A stretch of 64,000 bases of DNA from Haemaphysalis longicornis (lineage: Eukaryota; Arthropoda; Arachnida; Ixodida; Ixodidae). The DNA lies in contig JABSTR010000963.1 in NCBI GenBank assembly GCA_013339765.2, positions 1 through 64,000 of the forward strand, written 5' to 3'. Each line of letters starts with the position of its first letter. Within the stretch, counting starts at the first letter, position 1. Shown here piece by piece: positions 32,450 to 43,621 of this stretch. The notes below the pieces were generated by a model. That model saw nothing but the letters and a program-made list of their open reading frames with translations, ran no database searches and had not been told where the DNA came from. The position numbers and the translations under genes are program-made.

Positions 32450-33500
32450 TCACCTCACCTCACCCAGCCAGCGAGACACGATCGATCTCGGTGCCAGAGC
32501 CCTGGACCTCTACTCGCCTCGGTTGCGCTGCGCGGAGCCGATACGTCCGGAGTCCCTAACCAACCCCGCACGCAGAGCACAGAACAAACCGTCCGACGAT
32601 CGGTCGGCGAACGCGGCGCCCAGTCGGGCGTCCCTACACGGGATATGCGCTGCACAGTTGCCTGCACCCGCTCACAACTCGCTCACAAAGAACGTAAGCG
32701 GCGAGTCCGGTCGTGGAGCGCCCCAGCAGCCTCAAACATCGCGTCACGAAGCAGGGAGCCCCGTCCGCTGCTAGAAATGTCGCCAGGTCGGTCACATTGC
32801 GCGATTCTGCCCAGTCGAGCAGGGAAACGGGTGCAGCCTTAGGTGAGTGCACCGGCGGCGGATCGAAGCGCCCGAGAGGCAAGCATCGCCACCGCTCCCG
32901 CCGCGTACAGAGTCCGAGTACCGACAAATGTGCCGGCGCCCTTTCTCGACCTCGCCGTCGCGAGCGGGAATTTAAGGCACTGCTGGACACCGGGGCAAGC
33001 ACTTCGCTAGTAGGGGATGAGGCCGTTTCCCATCTCGAGCGCAAGCCATTCGGCTGCGTGCGCGGGAGGTCCCGCTCCAGCTGGCGTGTGGTGATTCAAC
33101 CGCAGGCGGTGACGTACGCCTCGTCGTGCGCTGGGGTCAGCGTGTGCGGCAAATTCGTTTCGTTCACTTGCCGGGACTCACGGTCCCAGTGATTTTGGGC
33201 AGAGACTTCATGTTCAAGTCTGGGCGTGACGTCGACATCGGCAACGGGGGCTATCGGGAGAACCCGTTTTCACTGCGAAAACCGTTCGCCGGCCGCCACT
33301 CGTAGCGCGGTCTCTGTGCAAGCAGATGGGAGAGACTTTATGCCGAAGTCTGAAATTGTCGTCGACATCGGCAACGGAGGCTATCGGGAGAACCAACCGT
33401 TCGCCGAGCCGTCGCTCGAAGCGAGGCCGCTGTGCGGGCAGGCGCCGAGTGTCAACCTCGCCGACGGAAGCAGTCGTTTCTGGCGCAGCCGGTAGCTTGA
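32450..33500 (+). pseudogene. Gypsy gag zinc knuckle and aspartic protease
   Basis: The gag C-terminus resumes near 32470 and reaches a CCHC knuckle at 32769-32810: C-stop-K-C-RQVG-H-IARF-C, with a TAG inside the knuckle. The protease follows with FKALLDTGASTSLVGDEAV near 32970, which carries the DTGA active-site motif, and in another frame LPGLTVPVILGRDFM near 33190. The segment after the last motif is duplicated in tandem with a period of 130 bp (33201 and 33331; shared GTCGACATCGGCAACGG). Frameshifts separate gag from protease. Inactive. Confidence 0.75.
33201..33460 (+). repeat. 130-bp tandem duplication inside the Gypsy protease/linker
   Basis: AGAGACTT(C/T)ATG at 33201 and 33331, and GTCGACATCGGCAACG at 33231 and 33361, have the same 130-base offset. 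The copies have diverged, and the first is interrupted by a stop. Confidence 0.7.
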
Positions 33501-33719
33501 CCACGGACGTTGTTGCCGCCGCGGCTGATTTCTCCTGCGCCGCACGCTCTCTACGCCGCGGCCGGGACGAGGATTTACGCGCGCTCGTAGCAGACGCTAG
33601 CGAGGTGACAGTGGCGCAGCGTGACTGCGTCGTGTCGTTGTTAGGCGACTTCGGCGAGATACTCACTGAGGAAGCAGGTTGCACCAGGTGGTGCAGCACT
33701 GCATAGACACCGGCGATGC

Positions 33720-35000
33720 CCAACCATGGAAATGCAACCCCCTCCAGTCAGCCCCGCCAACCGGCAGGCAACTGATGAGGCGCTGAAGGAACTGCTGTAC
33801 GCAGGCATTATCCGCCGCTCGATGAGTCCTTGGGGGTTCCCAGTGGTGCTCGTTCGAAAGAAAGACGGTAGCTGTCGTTTATGCGTGGACTACCGGCGGC
33901 TGAATGCGGTCACGAAAAGGATGCGTACCCTTTCCCGAGAGATCGTCGCGAATCTTGGTGGCGCAAAAATATTTCTCTATTCAGGACGCCAGCAAAGGGG
34001 TACCTCAGTTCGAGATGCGTCCGTGCGATGAATGCAAGACTGCGTTCACTTGCCATCGGTGGCTGTACGAGTTCGTACGCATGCCCTTCGGTTTGTGCGG
34101 GAGTCCCAACACATTCCAACGCTTGATCGACCGGGTGCTCGGTGAGGCAAAGTGGCAGCACGCCCTCGCCTATTTAGATGACATCGTCGTCTACTCGCGC
34201 ACCTTCGAGGAGCACCTCTGCCACCTGAAAGACGTCCTAGGAAAACTCCGGGCGGCTGGCATCACCATCAATCCTGCCGAGGCGCAAATATGCAGCGCTC
34301 AGTCGAGCCTGCTCGGCTATCGGATTGAACGAGGACAGGCGTCCCCCGATCCCGAGAAACTTCGGGCGATGCTCGAGTTTCCCACGACGACGGATGTCGC
34401 GGGAGTCCGGCGCTTCCTAGGGATGATCGGCTACTACCGCCAGTTTATCGCCGCTTTGCGTGCGCCTGCAAGCACCCTTGACAAGGCTGTTTGAGGAAAA
34501 TCCGCCCTTTGAGAGTGGGGAGAGAGCAGGAAAGCAGCCTACGCCAGCTGGCGATAGCTGTTGCATACACTGAATCGCTGAAACTGCCGGATCTGAACAG
34601 ACCGTCCGTTATCCAGACGGATGCGAGGGATCTCGGCGTAGGGACAGTTTCTCCTCCAGGCGTATATGGAGAACAACTGCGACCCCTGGATTTTGCGAGC
34701 GGTGAGCTGACACCGGCAGAGCAAAACTACTCGGTCACCGAGAGGAGTGTCTGGCCATAATCTACGCCCTTCGCAAGTTTGAGATGGTACGTAGAGGGGT
34801 TCAAATTCACGATGGAGACCGATCACATGGCACTGACATGGCTTTCCCCGCCTGCGCGAGCCCCGCGGTAAGCTCGCAAGGTGGGCCCGGACATTGCAAA
34901 CGCTTCGACTACGAAGTACGCTATCGCAAAGGTGCCTCAAACGTCGTTGACGACGCGCTGTCACACGCGCCTGTAAATGACACCCAACCGGCCGGAGAAG
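33720..35000 (+). pseudogene. Gypsy reverse transcriptase and RNase H
   Basis: RT: GIIRRSMSPWGFPVVLVRKK, CRLCVDYRRLNAVTK, a frameshift near 33940, then KTAFTCHRWLYEFVRMPFGL, TFQRLIDRVLG and catalytic YLDDIVVYSRTFEEHL at about 34170. After that comes GYRIERGQASPDPEKL with RRFLGMIGYYRQFI. RNase H: SVIQTDARDLGVGTV, LDFASGELTPAEQNYSVTER and later frames with FTMETDHMALTW, FDYEVRYRKGASNVVDDALS. The order and motifs are those of Gypsy pol. At least four frameshifts destroy the frame, although the YLDD box survives. Confidence 0.85.
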
Positions 35001-35399
35001 CCGAGGAGGATGCGGAGGGGCCAGCAAACTCTCTCGGCGCGGGAGGAGCGCGATGCGCGGGATTCCCCGTGCATAGAAAGCTCAGCGCACGTGCACCTCG
35101 TCGGGGGAAGACTTCCTCTCGAGGTTGCGTTCTGTCGGGAGGAGCTACTCGAGGGCTCAGCAGGAGGACCTTGTTTTGTCGGGAGGTAATCGCCAGTCTT
35201 AGAGAAGAACGGACCCTCAGGCAAATCTAACACCGGGAGAATGACGTGCGCCGGGAAGCTGGCTGGTATTTCCGGCTGGCGCGTGCTCTAATGCAGCTGG
35301 TATTGCTGCGAGTGAGCTGGAGAGTTACCTGTTGGCGCCGACTGGGCTCTGCTGAAATACGTGCCCGGCAAAAATGACTCAGACGAGTGTTTAAGACCG

Positions 35400-36570
35400 T
35401 GATCCCGCGTAAGCTCAGGTGTGCTGTTTGCTGTTTTTCAGCACTACCACGACGCAGACGGTCACGGTGGCGCGCCAAAGACATGGCGGAAGCTCTGTCG
35501 GTATGGTACCTGGCCCGGCATTAAGGCACAACTATGTAGTTACGTACGCACATGCCACGTCTGCCAAGAGCGCAAACCGCGAGGCGGTAAGGCGCCGGGC
35601 TTGCTACAGCCTATCCTGAGCACAAAGCCGTGAGAGATCCTGGCGTGCGATCTGATGGGCCCGCTGCCGCGCAGCAAGAAGAGGGTACAAGTTTGTACTC
35701 GTGGTGACATGCCATTCAGTGGGATCGCTGAACTCATCCCCTGCGCAAAGAGACAGCGCCAGAGATCCTGCAAAAGCTTCCAAAGTGGTCTGTCGCTACA
35801 GATTCCCGGAGCGGCTGATTAAACCACAAAGCCACGTATTTCACATCAAGGTTGTTTCGCGAAGCGTGTGCGCTGTGGGTGTCAGGCAGCAAACAACATC
35901 GTGCTATCATCCCCAGTAAAACGTGACGGAGCGCTGAATCGTGACGTGAGGCCCCTGCTCGGAGCATAGGCCAACGGCAAAAATACTGGGACGAGCACTT
36001 GAGCTCAATCTCCTTCTCTCTGCGCACAAGCATGAATCGGTGTACTGGCTTCACGCCAGCGTTCCTGATGTTCGGCAGGGAGCTGAACACACCGACGGAC
36101 AGAGTTCTGGCCAGGCGGTCGAACGGAGTCCTTGCGAAAGCAGCAGACGCGGCTTACGCACAGCGCTTGTGCGAGCGGTTGGCAGACGCCATCACGGAGG
36201 CGAACCGCAGTCGCGGTAAGGCCAGGGCCGACCAGGAGGTGGCCTATAACCGAGCTCATCGAGACGCGGCGTACCAGGTGGGCGACACTGTCTTGAAACA
36301 GAACCACGTGCTAAGCGACGCTAGCGCGTGGTTCGCGGCCAGTCTCGCACTCAGCTGTGTCGGACCGTTCGTGGTCGCCGAGAGGTTCTCGCGGCTAAAC
36401 TACAAGCTGAGATACCCGAGTTCGTGTCGAATCAGCGGCACCATTCACGTGGGCGATCTGAAGCAGTACTTTCAGAGGGAAGGTACTGCCGGCGCACAAA
36501 CCTCGGGCGCGCGAGCTCGAGGGAGGCGCGGAGGGATGTCTCCCGACGCAGCGCTACAACACCCGCCATC
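35400..36570 (+). pseudogene. Gypsy integrase, internally deleted
   Basis: The zinc-binding HHCC domain is recognisable: YHDADGHGGAPKTW then CSYVRTCHVCQERKPR near 35560. It is followed by ACDLMGPLPRSKK, the start of the catalytic core. Most of the core (35700-35990) is deleted or scrambled. The C-terminal part returns with GFTPAFLMFGRELNTP near 36060, a basic helix with RADQEVAYNRAHRDA, VGDTVL, GPFVVAERFSRLNYKLRYPS and GTIHVGDLKQYFQR. With the core missing it cannot be a functional integrase. Confidence 0.8.
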
Positions 36571-36608
36571 GGCGAATACGCTGACCGGGTGGGCCACCAT
36601 CTCTTTAA

Positions 36609-37718
36609 AAGAGCCATGAAGAGAAAATGCAAGTTGGTTTTATTCGAAAGATTTCGTGTTTTATAGTGCCCCCAGCGCTCGTCCGGATACAAACGGTGCT
36701 TTATTCACTGAGAAATTAAACAATTTCGGTTAAAATTTTGATTTTCCCGCTCAATCGTGCGTTTTCGTGGTCCCAAGTGACATCACGGGAACCGACCGCT
36801 CTGCAGCCTAGAGTACCTTCATTCACGCATACGCCTTACAGGGTAGAGACACGTAACGCTGGCGCCGCCATGTTCGGTTGCTCGCTCGCCGCCGAAGCAA
36901 GTCATTGTGTCAAAACCGCGCTAAAATTATCGCCGCAACGCGGTTTACTGAAGAAGTTTGAATCATATTGTCTGTTTCGCGTTGCTAGGTCTCGTGGGAA
37001 ACGAAAAGAATAACGCGTCGAGCCCGTTGGCCCAATTGCGGCGGCACGGGACAGTTCAAAGGTTGTCTCCACCCTGTACAGCGGTGTTAGTTTGTTCCCG
37101 CGTTTCTTTACGTTCCGTAACCTAGATGGCGCCACCATACCGTGGCAAGCGTTTGGTTTGTTTTTGCCCGCATTTAAACCTGGCTTGTTTTTGTTCTGGG
37201 AGAAAATATTCGTTCCCTGAAACAGTGCTCGCTCGACAAATGGGGTCACGTAAGACACCGTTGCTTGCGTCAATCGGCCAGTGTCGTCTGAGACAACCCC
37301 AAGCCCCATAGTGCTGTGCAGCTAAACCAAAGCATGCTGTGCGCAGTACGAACAGCAGAACGCATCAGTACTTCTATGTTTACATGTGCTTTCGTAACTT
37401 CCACTGTTTGTCCCATCATTCCTATTGCTTTGTAAAGAATGTGCCCTAAATTTAAGCGCAAATCGCTCGTTCGTCTAGTTTGTAAGCTCTACCTAATTTG
37501 CGTCTGCTTCTGCCAGCCTCCGCCAATCGCAGAGCTTAGCCCATGTGACATCACAGGTTCTGTTGCGGGAAATGAGCTGGTGGGTCGCATGACCATTCCC
37601 GTTTTTCCTAATTATGTAGCTTATTTGAGCGAAGTTTACGTTAAAAGTGGTGTCAGTATGATTCTAACGAGACAATCTTTTGAATGAACCAAACTTGTGT
37701 TTTCTCTTCATGGCTCCT
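36609..37718. mobile_element. TTAA-flanked DNA element T1 inside Gypsy
   Basis: It is flanked by TTAA at 36605-36608 and 37719-37722. Inverted termini are AAGAGCCATGAAGAGAAAA at the left and AGGAGCCATGAAGAGAAAA in the complement of the right end, with further matches inward (CAAGTT). The host sequence on both sides reads as Gypsy. TTAA duplications are typical of piggyBac and Kolobok transposons (family knowledge). No transposase is visible in 1.1 kb, so it is nonautonomous. Confidence 0.8.
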
Positions 37719-37722
37719 TTAA

Positions 37723-38498
37723 GGTTCAAGCCCGCACGCCCAGGGTCCGAGTGATCCTCCAAACCACGACGCCAGCACACCAGGCCTGCTGCACCAGCCG
37801 GGCCAGCGGCTACTCCGGGATGGAACGAGAGCCCAGCAGTTTACGCCGAAACCGCACCCTGCCGCCCGTACAGCGAGGGAGCTGCGCGGCGGGGCGGCTC
37901 GTGAGGTCAGCTGATCACGCCCCGCCCCCTGTTGGCGGAGGCGCCCGCCTAAGGTGCGCCGAGCGGAAGCCATCGCGGCGCTTGGCTAACTAGCCACCTG
38001 GGAGGCAGCACCACGAACGTGGCCTCCAGCCCGGGTCCAGTCGTCAGAGGGTCGTCACTGCTGACCCGATAAGCAGACGAAGCCGCCGGCGGTGCGGCCA
38101 GCAAACGCACAACCGGCACGGGGCGAACCGCTGCGGGAGGTGACCGCCTGGGAGCAGCCTGCTGCCCTGTCTCCAAATGGACAAGCCTACTTCACTAGCG
38201 GGGCCTGCGGACCATGTGCCGGCCGACAGTGCACGCGGCCGGCTTTATGTGCAGACTGACGAAAGCGGGTCGACCGGCGGATTGTGGCGAAATATGTGTG
38301 CTATGTGGTAGTGACGTGCGGTGCAACGTGGACTGTGGCGCAGTTGCGCATGTGCGGAGTTGGACTGTTTGGACCCCGAGGAGTAGCGAGGCAGCGCAAG
38401 AGCCGACGGCCTTCCCGAAGCTACTCGACGACTTCTCGCGGCGCTAGGCGGTGAGACCACCGCCGGCCGGTACCCTCGAGTCTGGAAGGCTTCGGTCT
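37723..38498 (+). other. Gypsy 3' internal region
   Basis: GC-rich sequence between the T1 insertion and the polypurine tract. Reading frames are broken and no envelope-like or other domain is recognised. Confidence 0.5.
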
Positions 38499-38511
38499 AA
38501 GGGGGGAGAGA
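38499..38511 (+). other. Polypurine tract
   Basis: AAGGGGGGAGAGA directly precedes the LTR start TGTGGG, the expected plus-strand primer position. Confidence 0.75.
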
Positions 38512-38766
38512 TGTGGGTAACCCAGGGTCCTGGGGCTTTCCCCATTCCTTGGCGCCAGCCACCGAGGCGAGGGGGAAGGCTCCTTCTCTCCCCTCGGCGG
38601 TGGCGTCGCTCCCCGCGGCGCAGGTGTGTCGCGGCGGTGGCGCGCCGGTAGCTTATCACGTGACCGGCTTGTCGGGGGCCCCCCGGGGGGCCGGGCTGGG
38701 TGCGCGAGACGAAGGAAGGGTCTCTTGCGTTCGGGCGAGTGGCCACGCCAGACGTGAGTACCGGAG
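38512..38766 (+). repeat. 3' LTR of Gypsy element, first part
   Basis: It starts TGTGGGTAACCCAGGGTCCT and is nearly collinear with 10465-10720. It is interrupted after ACCGGAG (38760-38766) and continues at 41292. Confidence 0.88.
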
Positions 38767-39079
38767 CACGGCCGCTAGATGAAAGGCGCACTGACGTGCG
38801 GCCTTCCGCGTGCCTCCAAAGCGGCGTGAGTGCGCATAGAGCCAAATACTGCCACCGCGGCGCCACCGTTCCCGGAATAGTTGCGGTATAGTTCCTATAT
38901 TCTAGGCACTATAGTTGCGGCGAGCGCTGCCCGCTGGACGCCGGCTTTCGAGCCGCTTATTTCGAAGTGTGGGCTTATCATCGGCGTTCCACGCTCCACT
39001 TAAGGCATTTAACAGCACTAATGTTACGCCTCTTAAAAGACAAACACGATTAGTGGCTGCCGAGCTTCATTTGTTTAAG

Positions 39080-39301
39080 ATGGAAGTTAAATTCCGTTCG
39101 CAGCAGCAGCATTACGCTTTGATAGTGTGCCTTCTGTCTCTTATTGCTGTGTCGTTGTCTCTTACATCGCCCGGCATGCTCTTTGTGACCTCACGCCCGG
39201 CAGAGATTTACGTTTTGTCTGCAAGCTGCGACTGCAGAGAATATATTAAAATTCCGGAAGAACAGAAACAATGTTTTTGTGACGGCGCTTGTTATTTATG
39301 A
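39080..39301 (+). CDS. Small ORF with hydrophobic segment and cysteine-rich C-terminus
   Basis: 73 codons from an ATG at 39080; the frame is open upstream to 38915, which would give 128 residues. A short polar start (MEVKFRSQQQHY) precedes a hydrophobic stretch ALIVCLLSLIAVSLSL, compatible with a signal peptide or membrane anchor. The C-terminal 40 residues hold five cysteines, as CDC, CFC and a last C near ACYL. An AATAAA signal lies at 39365, about 64 bases after the stop. It sits in the DNA element that splits the LTR. No family is recognised. It may be a captured host sequence or a chance ORF; expression is unknown. Confidence 0.3.
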   Translation: MEVKFRSQQQHYALIVCLLSLIAVSLSLTSPGMLFVTSRPAEIYVLSASCDCREYIKIPEEQKQCFCDGACYL

Positions 39302-40180
39302 GTGCCAACACTTCTCAATATCTAAGACATAATCAACTTTTATGTAGGTTTTTCATCGTGCACTAAATAAAACACCACAATTCGTATTAATCTCACGGCA
39401 CATATGACTTTATTATACGTTGTTTGGTTATGAAGTAATACTACTGTCACAGCTATGTCAGCCCTTTTTTATTTTGACAATATATATATATACAGTTGGA
39501 TGAAAACCGATTCCAGTTTCTACCTGATAATATTATTTGTTCCCTGTAGCCTCGAAAAAAATTAAGTAGAGCACATGGGATGTCTGTGTCCACAAAAAAC
39601 TTAAAAAAAATATTTGGCGAGCTCGGCAAGCAAAATTTTTGCCTGGACACACACAAAAAAAGCTAAATTGTACAGAAATTCCAAAAATTACCTAATAATG
39701 TTTAAGCATTCAAACACCGTTTTTCCATTTCACATTTTCTTCTTTTCTTTGCTATTTTAAACCAACAATCTACATCTTGAATATCATAATTATAATTGTT
39801 CTAACTCCGTGATTACGCGTTTTTTGTGCAGATACAGGGCATTACACTTCTTGCATTACGTAGAGGTTATGCTTGGGTACTCAAAAAAGAAAGCTGACGT
39901 AAAAATAACGTATGTGAAAATTTTCCTACGCTACGAAAATTGAATCGAATTGAAGCGCAGTATGTTCATAGAGCAAAACTATCGCAACGAATCTAGAGCG
40001 CGCTAATTTGAGCACATACTTGTGCTGCTCCAGGAGCCCGACCATTAGTTTCAGAGATAAATGCATATGGGTTTGAATCGGCGATGAAATAACGGAGGAA
40101 ATGTACCTAGCGCTAGTTCTCATCGCAAAGTTTGAAGAATGCTTAGCAGCTAGGAGAGTGGACCGTACGCACTGGGGCGC

Positions 40181-40320
40181 TTCGATTTACATTCTCGGAC
40201 TCACCGCGGACTCCCCGAGAAGCCGTCCGGCGTTCGATTTTCCCATGTATCCCTATGGCTTCGGGGAATCCTGGGACTACCCGCGGACTATCCGCGGTGA
40301 GTCCGAGACTGTAAATCGAA
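40181..40320. repeat. Foldback/hairpin element
   Basis: 31-bp arms (40181-40211 and 40290-40320) match with two differences; the arm starts TTCGATTTACATTCTCGGAC. Inside, CCCCGAGAAGCC and GGCTTCGGGG form a second stem, so the 140 bp can fold almost end to end. It resembles a small MITE nested in the DNA element. No flanking duplication was found. Confidence 0.6.
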
Positions 40321-41291
40321 CAGCCACACTGTCTCTTGTACACAGCGCGGTGCATTTATTTTTCTTTCTATACAACCTCTGTCATCAAGTTTTCAGTAGC
40401 GCGTTTAAAGGCATTGTCGTGCCTGCGAAAATGAAACAACCCAAATCTCTATGCGCGGAAAGACATGATCGAGCCAGTATAAGAGTATCAAAAGATACGC
40501 ATAGCTAAATGTCTAGTCTTTTCAAATCCTTTTTCAACCATCCTATCGCGTGTCCTCGTTTTATGAGGTGCGCCTTCCGCCCGGCGAACATTTTTTTTTT
40601 CGAAGAAGTGTCTTTAAGGCAAGCTTTAATCCGTCGAAGGCAAATATTCATCGCTCTCCCGTGTGTCGACACCGCGTTGCCCGAGAAAAGGTGACATTTT
40701 TGAAATTTCGGACGAATAAATTCCCACCATATATCTGCCGCTTGAACTGTAACTAATCAACTTGCGGCTTTAAACTCTGCAACGTGGTTCACGTGTGAGA
40801 CGTTTTCAGACAAAGCTAACCTGTGGTTATTATCTTTTTGTTGAATATTATCTTTTTTTAACAATGTTGTCGAATATGGAGCATCTTTTTAGATTTGGTA
40901 GATTGAAAACGTATTGCCTATATCTCATTCAAGAATTATTTTAACTTTTGGCTGCTTCAGTCACCGCCGGGCGGTTGGATCGAGCGGCAGACTGGCAGAC
41001 ATACATACATAAGGACAGACAGTTTTCGCGGTTGAGTAGCCCAGGAATCACAACATCTTTTAAAGCCCATGCGCTGGCTGTCTCTCAGTGGCTGTCTCTC
41101 AGTCGGCGCAAGCGCTCGCCTACGGGGACCGCCCCGCTCCGCCCTGGAACCAGTCCCCGACCGCTAGCGCCACGAGGGATTCAAGCGGCGGCAAACGTAA
41201 ACACCGCCACTCACGCCCTCGCCCGTTGAAATCCGGGCGACGCGGCAGGCCGCGCCTTGCGTGCGCTCTCATCCAGCGGCCGTGACCGGAG

Positions 41292-41585
41292 GTCCGGCTT
41301 TCCCCTTCATCGTGATCTTCGCAGGACGGTTGGGTCAGGACATCCTCATCGCGCCCTCCTCCTGATCTTCGCCGGTCGGCTTGGTCAGGACAGGCGAGGA
41401 GTCAACCACATTATTGGTGGAGCGTCAATAAACGCGAGTTTGGCCGTGTCGTTGTGTCTTGTGTGTTCCTTGCGGTTCTGTGCCACTACGCCGGTCGGCG
41501 GTCCGTGGCGGAGTTCAGCCGAGCTAGCCTTGCAGCCGAGTCTCGAGGGTCGAACTTGGTCGCCGTGAGAACCCTGGTCCCCACA
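41292..41585 (+). repeat. 3' LTR of Gypsy element, second part
   Basis: It resumes with GTCCGGCTTTCCCCTTC (as at 10720) and matches 21745-22017 to the terminal CCCCACA. With 38512-38766 it gives an LTR of about 550 bp. Confidence 0.88.
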
Positions 41586-41836
41586 CGATTCAATACCCGA
41601 ATTCATCACAGTATGTTCAGGAACAATTTCATACAAAAGGCTTCCTTCAGGTACAAGGCCGTACAACCGCGAACTTTAGTTTTCGATTTTTAGTTTCTAG
41701 TTTTTACCCGTTTAAATTCACTACGCTAGCAGCGTAAGAGTGCCAAGTTTGACTAAACACATACTCACCAAAATTGTGGTCAAAGAGGACAGGAAAATAC
41801 TCATTTCGCCTTTATTTCTAAGACTGCGTATGTTAA

Positions 41837-43617
41837 AGGGGCCCTTAAAGGCATTTTGAGCACACTAAATGAAGTAGCGCAATCGTTAGATTGGGTCGTC
41901 AAGGTCATCTGGGCCAAGTATTACTCATTTACGCGCAGCGGAAAGCTCACACTTTCGTTGCAAAGTTTGTCGCTTTTTTCTCACCCTTTCCTTCGTGTTT
42001 TTGGACGCCGTCATCTTCACATGTCTACATCATTGATTCCCAGATGTTCGTCATGAGCTAGGCATCCTGCTATTGGGCGGCTTTTTCACGCACTTCCGGC
42101 AAAGAGATGAGTCGTCTGCTCAGCGTCGGCTCGGCGGCTGATCTGCCAGGGGAGTGTCGGAGTGCTTGGGCATTTTACGACAAACGAAACAAGTGTAAAC
42201 AAACGCTTAACCGATCGTATTGAATGCAACATGGCCATAACACGACATGGATATTCTCTTCCCTGAGTACGTTCCGTAAAGAAAGCGTTGAAGCCCCGTG
42301 GCACTTCTTTCGTGCAATCGCAGAGAACGCCCTGAGCCGAATGCCCGGGTTTGACGGATACATTTTATTCCACTTCAAAACAATCCAGAGATGTGTTTCG
42401 AACGAACACAACGTCACAACATGCGTTGCAAGTCTGAACCGCGATTGACAGACGATAGGTTGCCTCCTCCTGCCCGTCGTAAATTCGGCACTCACCTCGC
42501 GCGCGGTTTGCGGGGACGAACAGCAAGTCACTTAACTCTGGCGCGCAAGCCGAGATGGCTTTTAGCCACGCACACTGCACATACCCCATGTGAGGTTGAG
42601 TCGTACGCCGCTCGAGAAAGATAATCCAAACCATGGGAAGCACTATCCACCCGCAGAAGCACAACGTCGCATTTCATCGCGAAACAAAGGCGTCCACAAC
42701 ACACACACCATCGCCTCCTGTAATGCCAAACGCATCTCGCACTTCCAAATGAGAGTGAGTAGTATGCCTGCAGTGCCCATATGCCGCGAGGTGGTGCCCC
42801 AAGCTGAACCGGGATCACGCAACCGTAACTGACTTCTAGAGCGGTTTGTGCCTTGTTGCCAGGGCAACCGATGTTTCATATTGTCAAAGAAATGGCGCTC
42901 GCTCCAGCGCTAGAAAGCTCAGAGCCGCGGCAGAGCATGTTTTGCCAACGTTGCCGTCTCCACCACGCGTCGCCCCAAGCTGAACTGGCGTTTTCTGCAC
43001 GGGTTCTGTATCGGTTTAAAATGTCTTTTTCACATGCCGCCGTCAGGAATTACCGCCGCCACAAAATAAGACCCGGCACCAGCGGGGCCACATCTGATAC
43101 GGCGCTTTTTGGATAAACAGTGCGCTGTGCATCCAAGGGAGCGAGCGCACGATCCCCCCGTGCGGCTGCGAGTTCGCCGCTGATAAAAAGTCACGTGCCG
43201 CCGATAGCAAAGTTCTGCAGCAGCGTACACCGCGAAAGGGCAAGGCCAGGCTGCTGCACACATGCGGCCAGATTTTTCGTTCGCTTTTTCAGCCTTTAGC
43301 GTAGTGCGGGATTCATCGTGTCAACAAAGCTTGCCCGTAGCAGACGGCATGCAGTGTGAGCAGCGCAATAGCGGAAGTACGTCACCGCCGAGGAGCGCAG
43401 CATCATGGGAGGGAAGCCTCGCGCGCCGTCAACAGCGGAGAGTACGTTGAAACGAGGAGGAAACGCGGCTCGGCGATAATGCGCGGTTTTTGATTTACGA
43501 TTTCTCAGCTAATACTCATCGCTTTAACAAAATTCTTGCAGGAGGAGATTGCTAATACATTGCTTTATTTGGTTACATGTACATCCGCGCATCGGCGGAA
43601 GGTATTTCAGGACCCCT
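41837..43617. mobile_element. TTAA-flanked DNA element T2
   Basis: TTAA at 41833-41836 and 43618-43621. The inverted ends are short: AGGGGCCCTT at the left and AGGGGTCCTG in the complement of the right. No transposase is visible. Small open frames (for example 42391-42624) are unrecognised. The ends resemble T1 and T3 in starting AGGRG. The short ends leave some doubt about this assignment. Confidence 0.55.
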
Positions 43618-43621
43618 TTAA

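Larger units (their letters stand above)
38767..41284. mobile_element. Terminal-inverted-repeat DNA element inserted in the Gypsy 3' LTR
   Basis: The termini are inverted: CACGGCCGCTAGATGAAAGG at the left and the complement CACGGCCGCTGGATGAGAGC at the right. The 7-bp target ACCGGAG is duplicated at 38760-38766 and 41285-41291. The LTR at 10465 reads straight through the same point (GTGAGTACCCGAGGTCC), which proves the insertion. The 2518-bp interior has no transposase I recognise but does contain a small ORF (39080-39301) and a foldback (40181-40320). The superfamily is unresolved: a 7-bp duplication fits few groups, and an imperfect 8-bp duplication cannot be excluded. Confidence 0.88.
21745..41585 (+). 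mobile_element. Degenerate Gypsy-type LTR retrotransposon expanded by nested insertions
   Basis: Parts in order on the plus strand: truncated 5' LTR (21745-22017), primer-binding site, gag (22120-23060), [LINE insertions 23062 to about 32450], gag zinc knuckle, protease, RT, RNase H, integrase (32450-36570), [TTAA element 36609-37718], 3' internal region, polypurine tract and 3' LTR (38512-41585, split by a DNA element at 38767-41284). Order PR-RT-RH-IN is that of Metaviridae/Gypsy. The last 100 bp of the two LTRs differ at about four positions. Multiple stops and frameshifts occur in every domain, so the copy is inactive. Confidence 0.85.
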
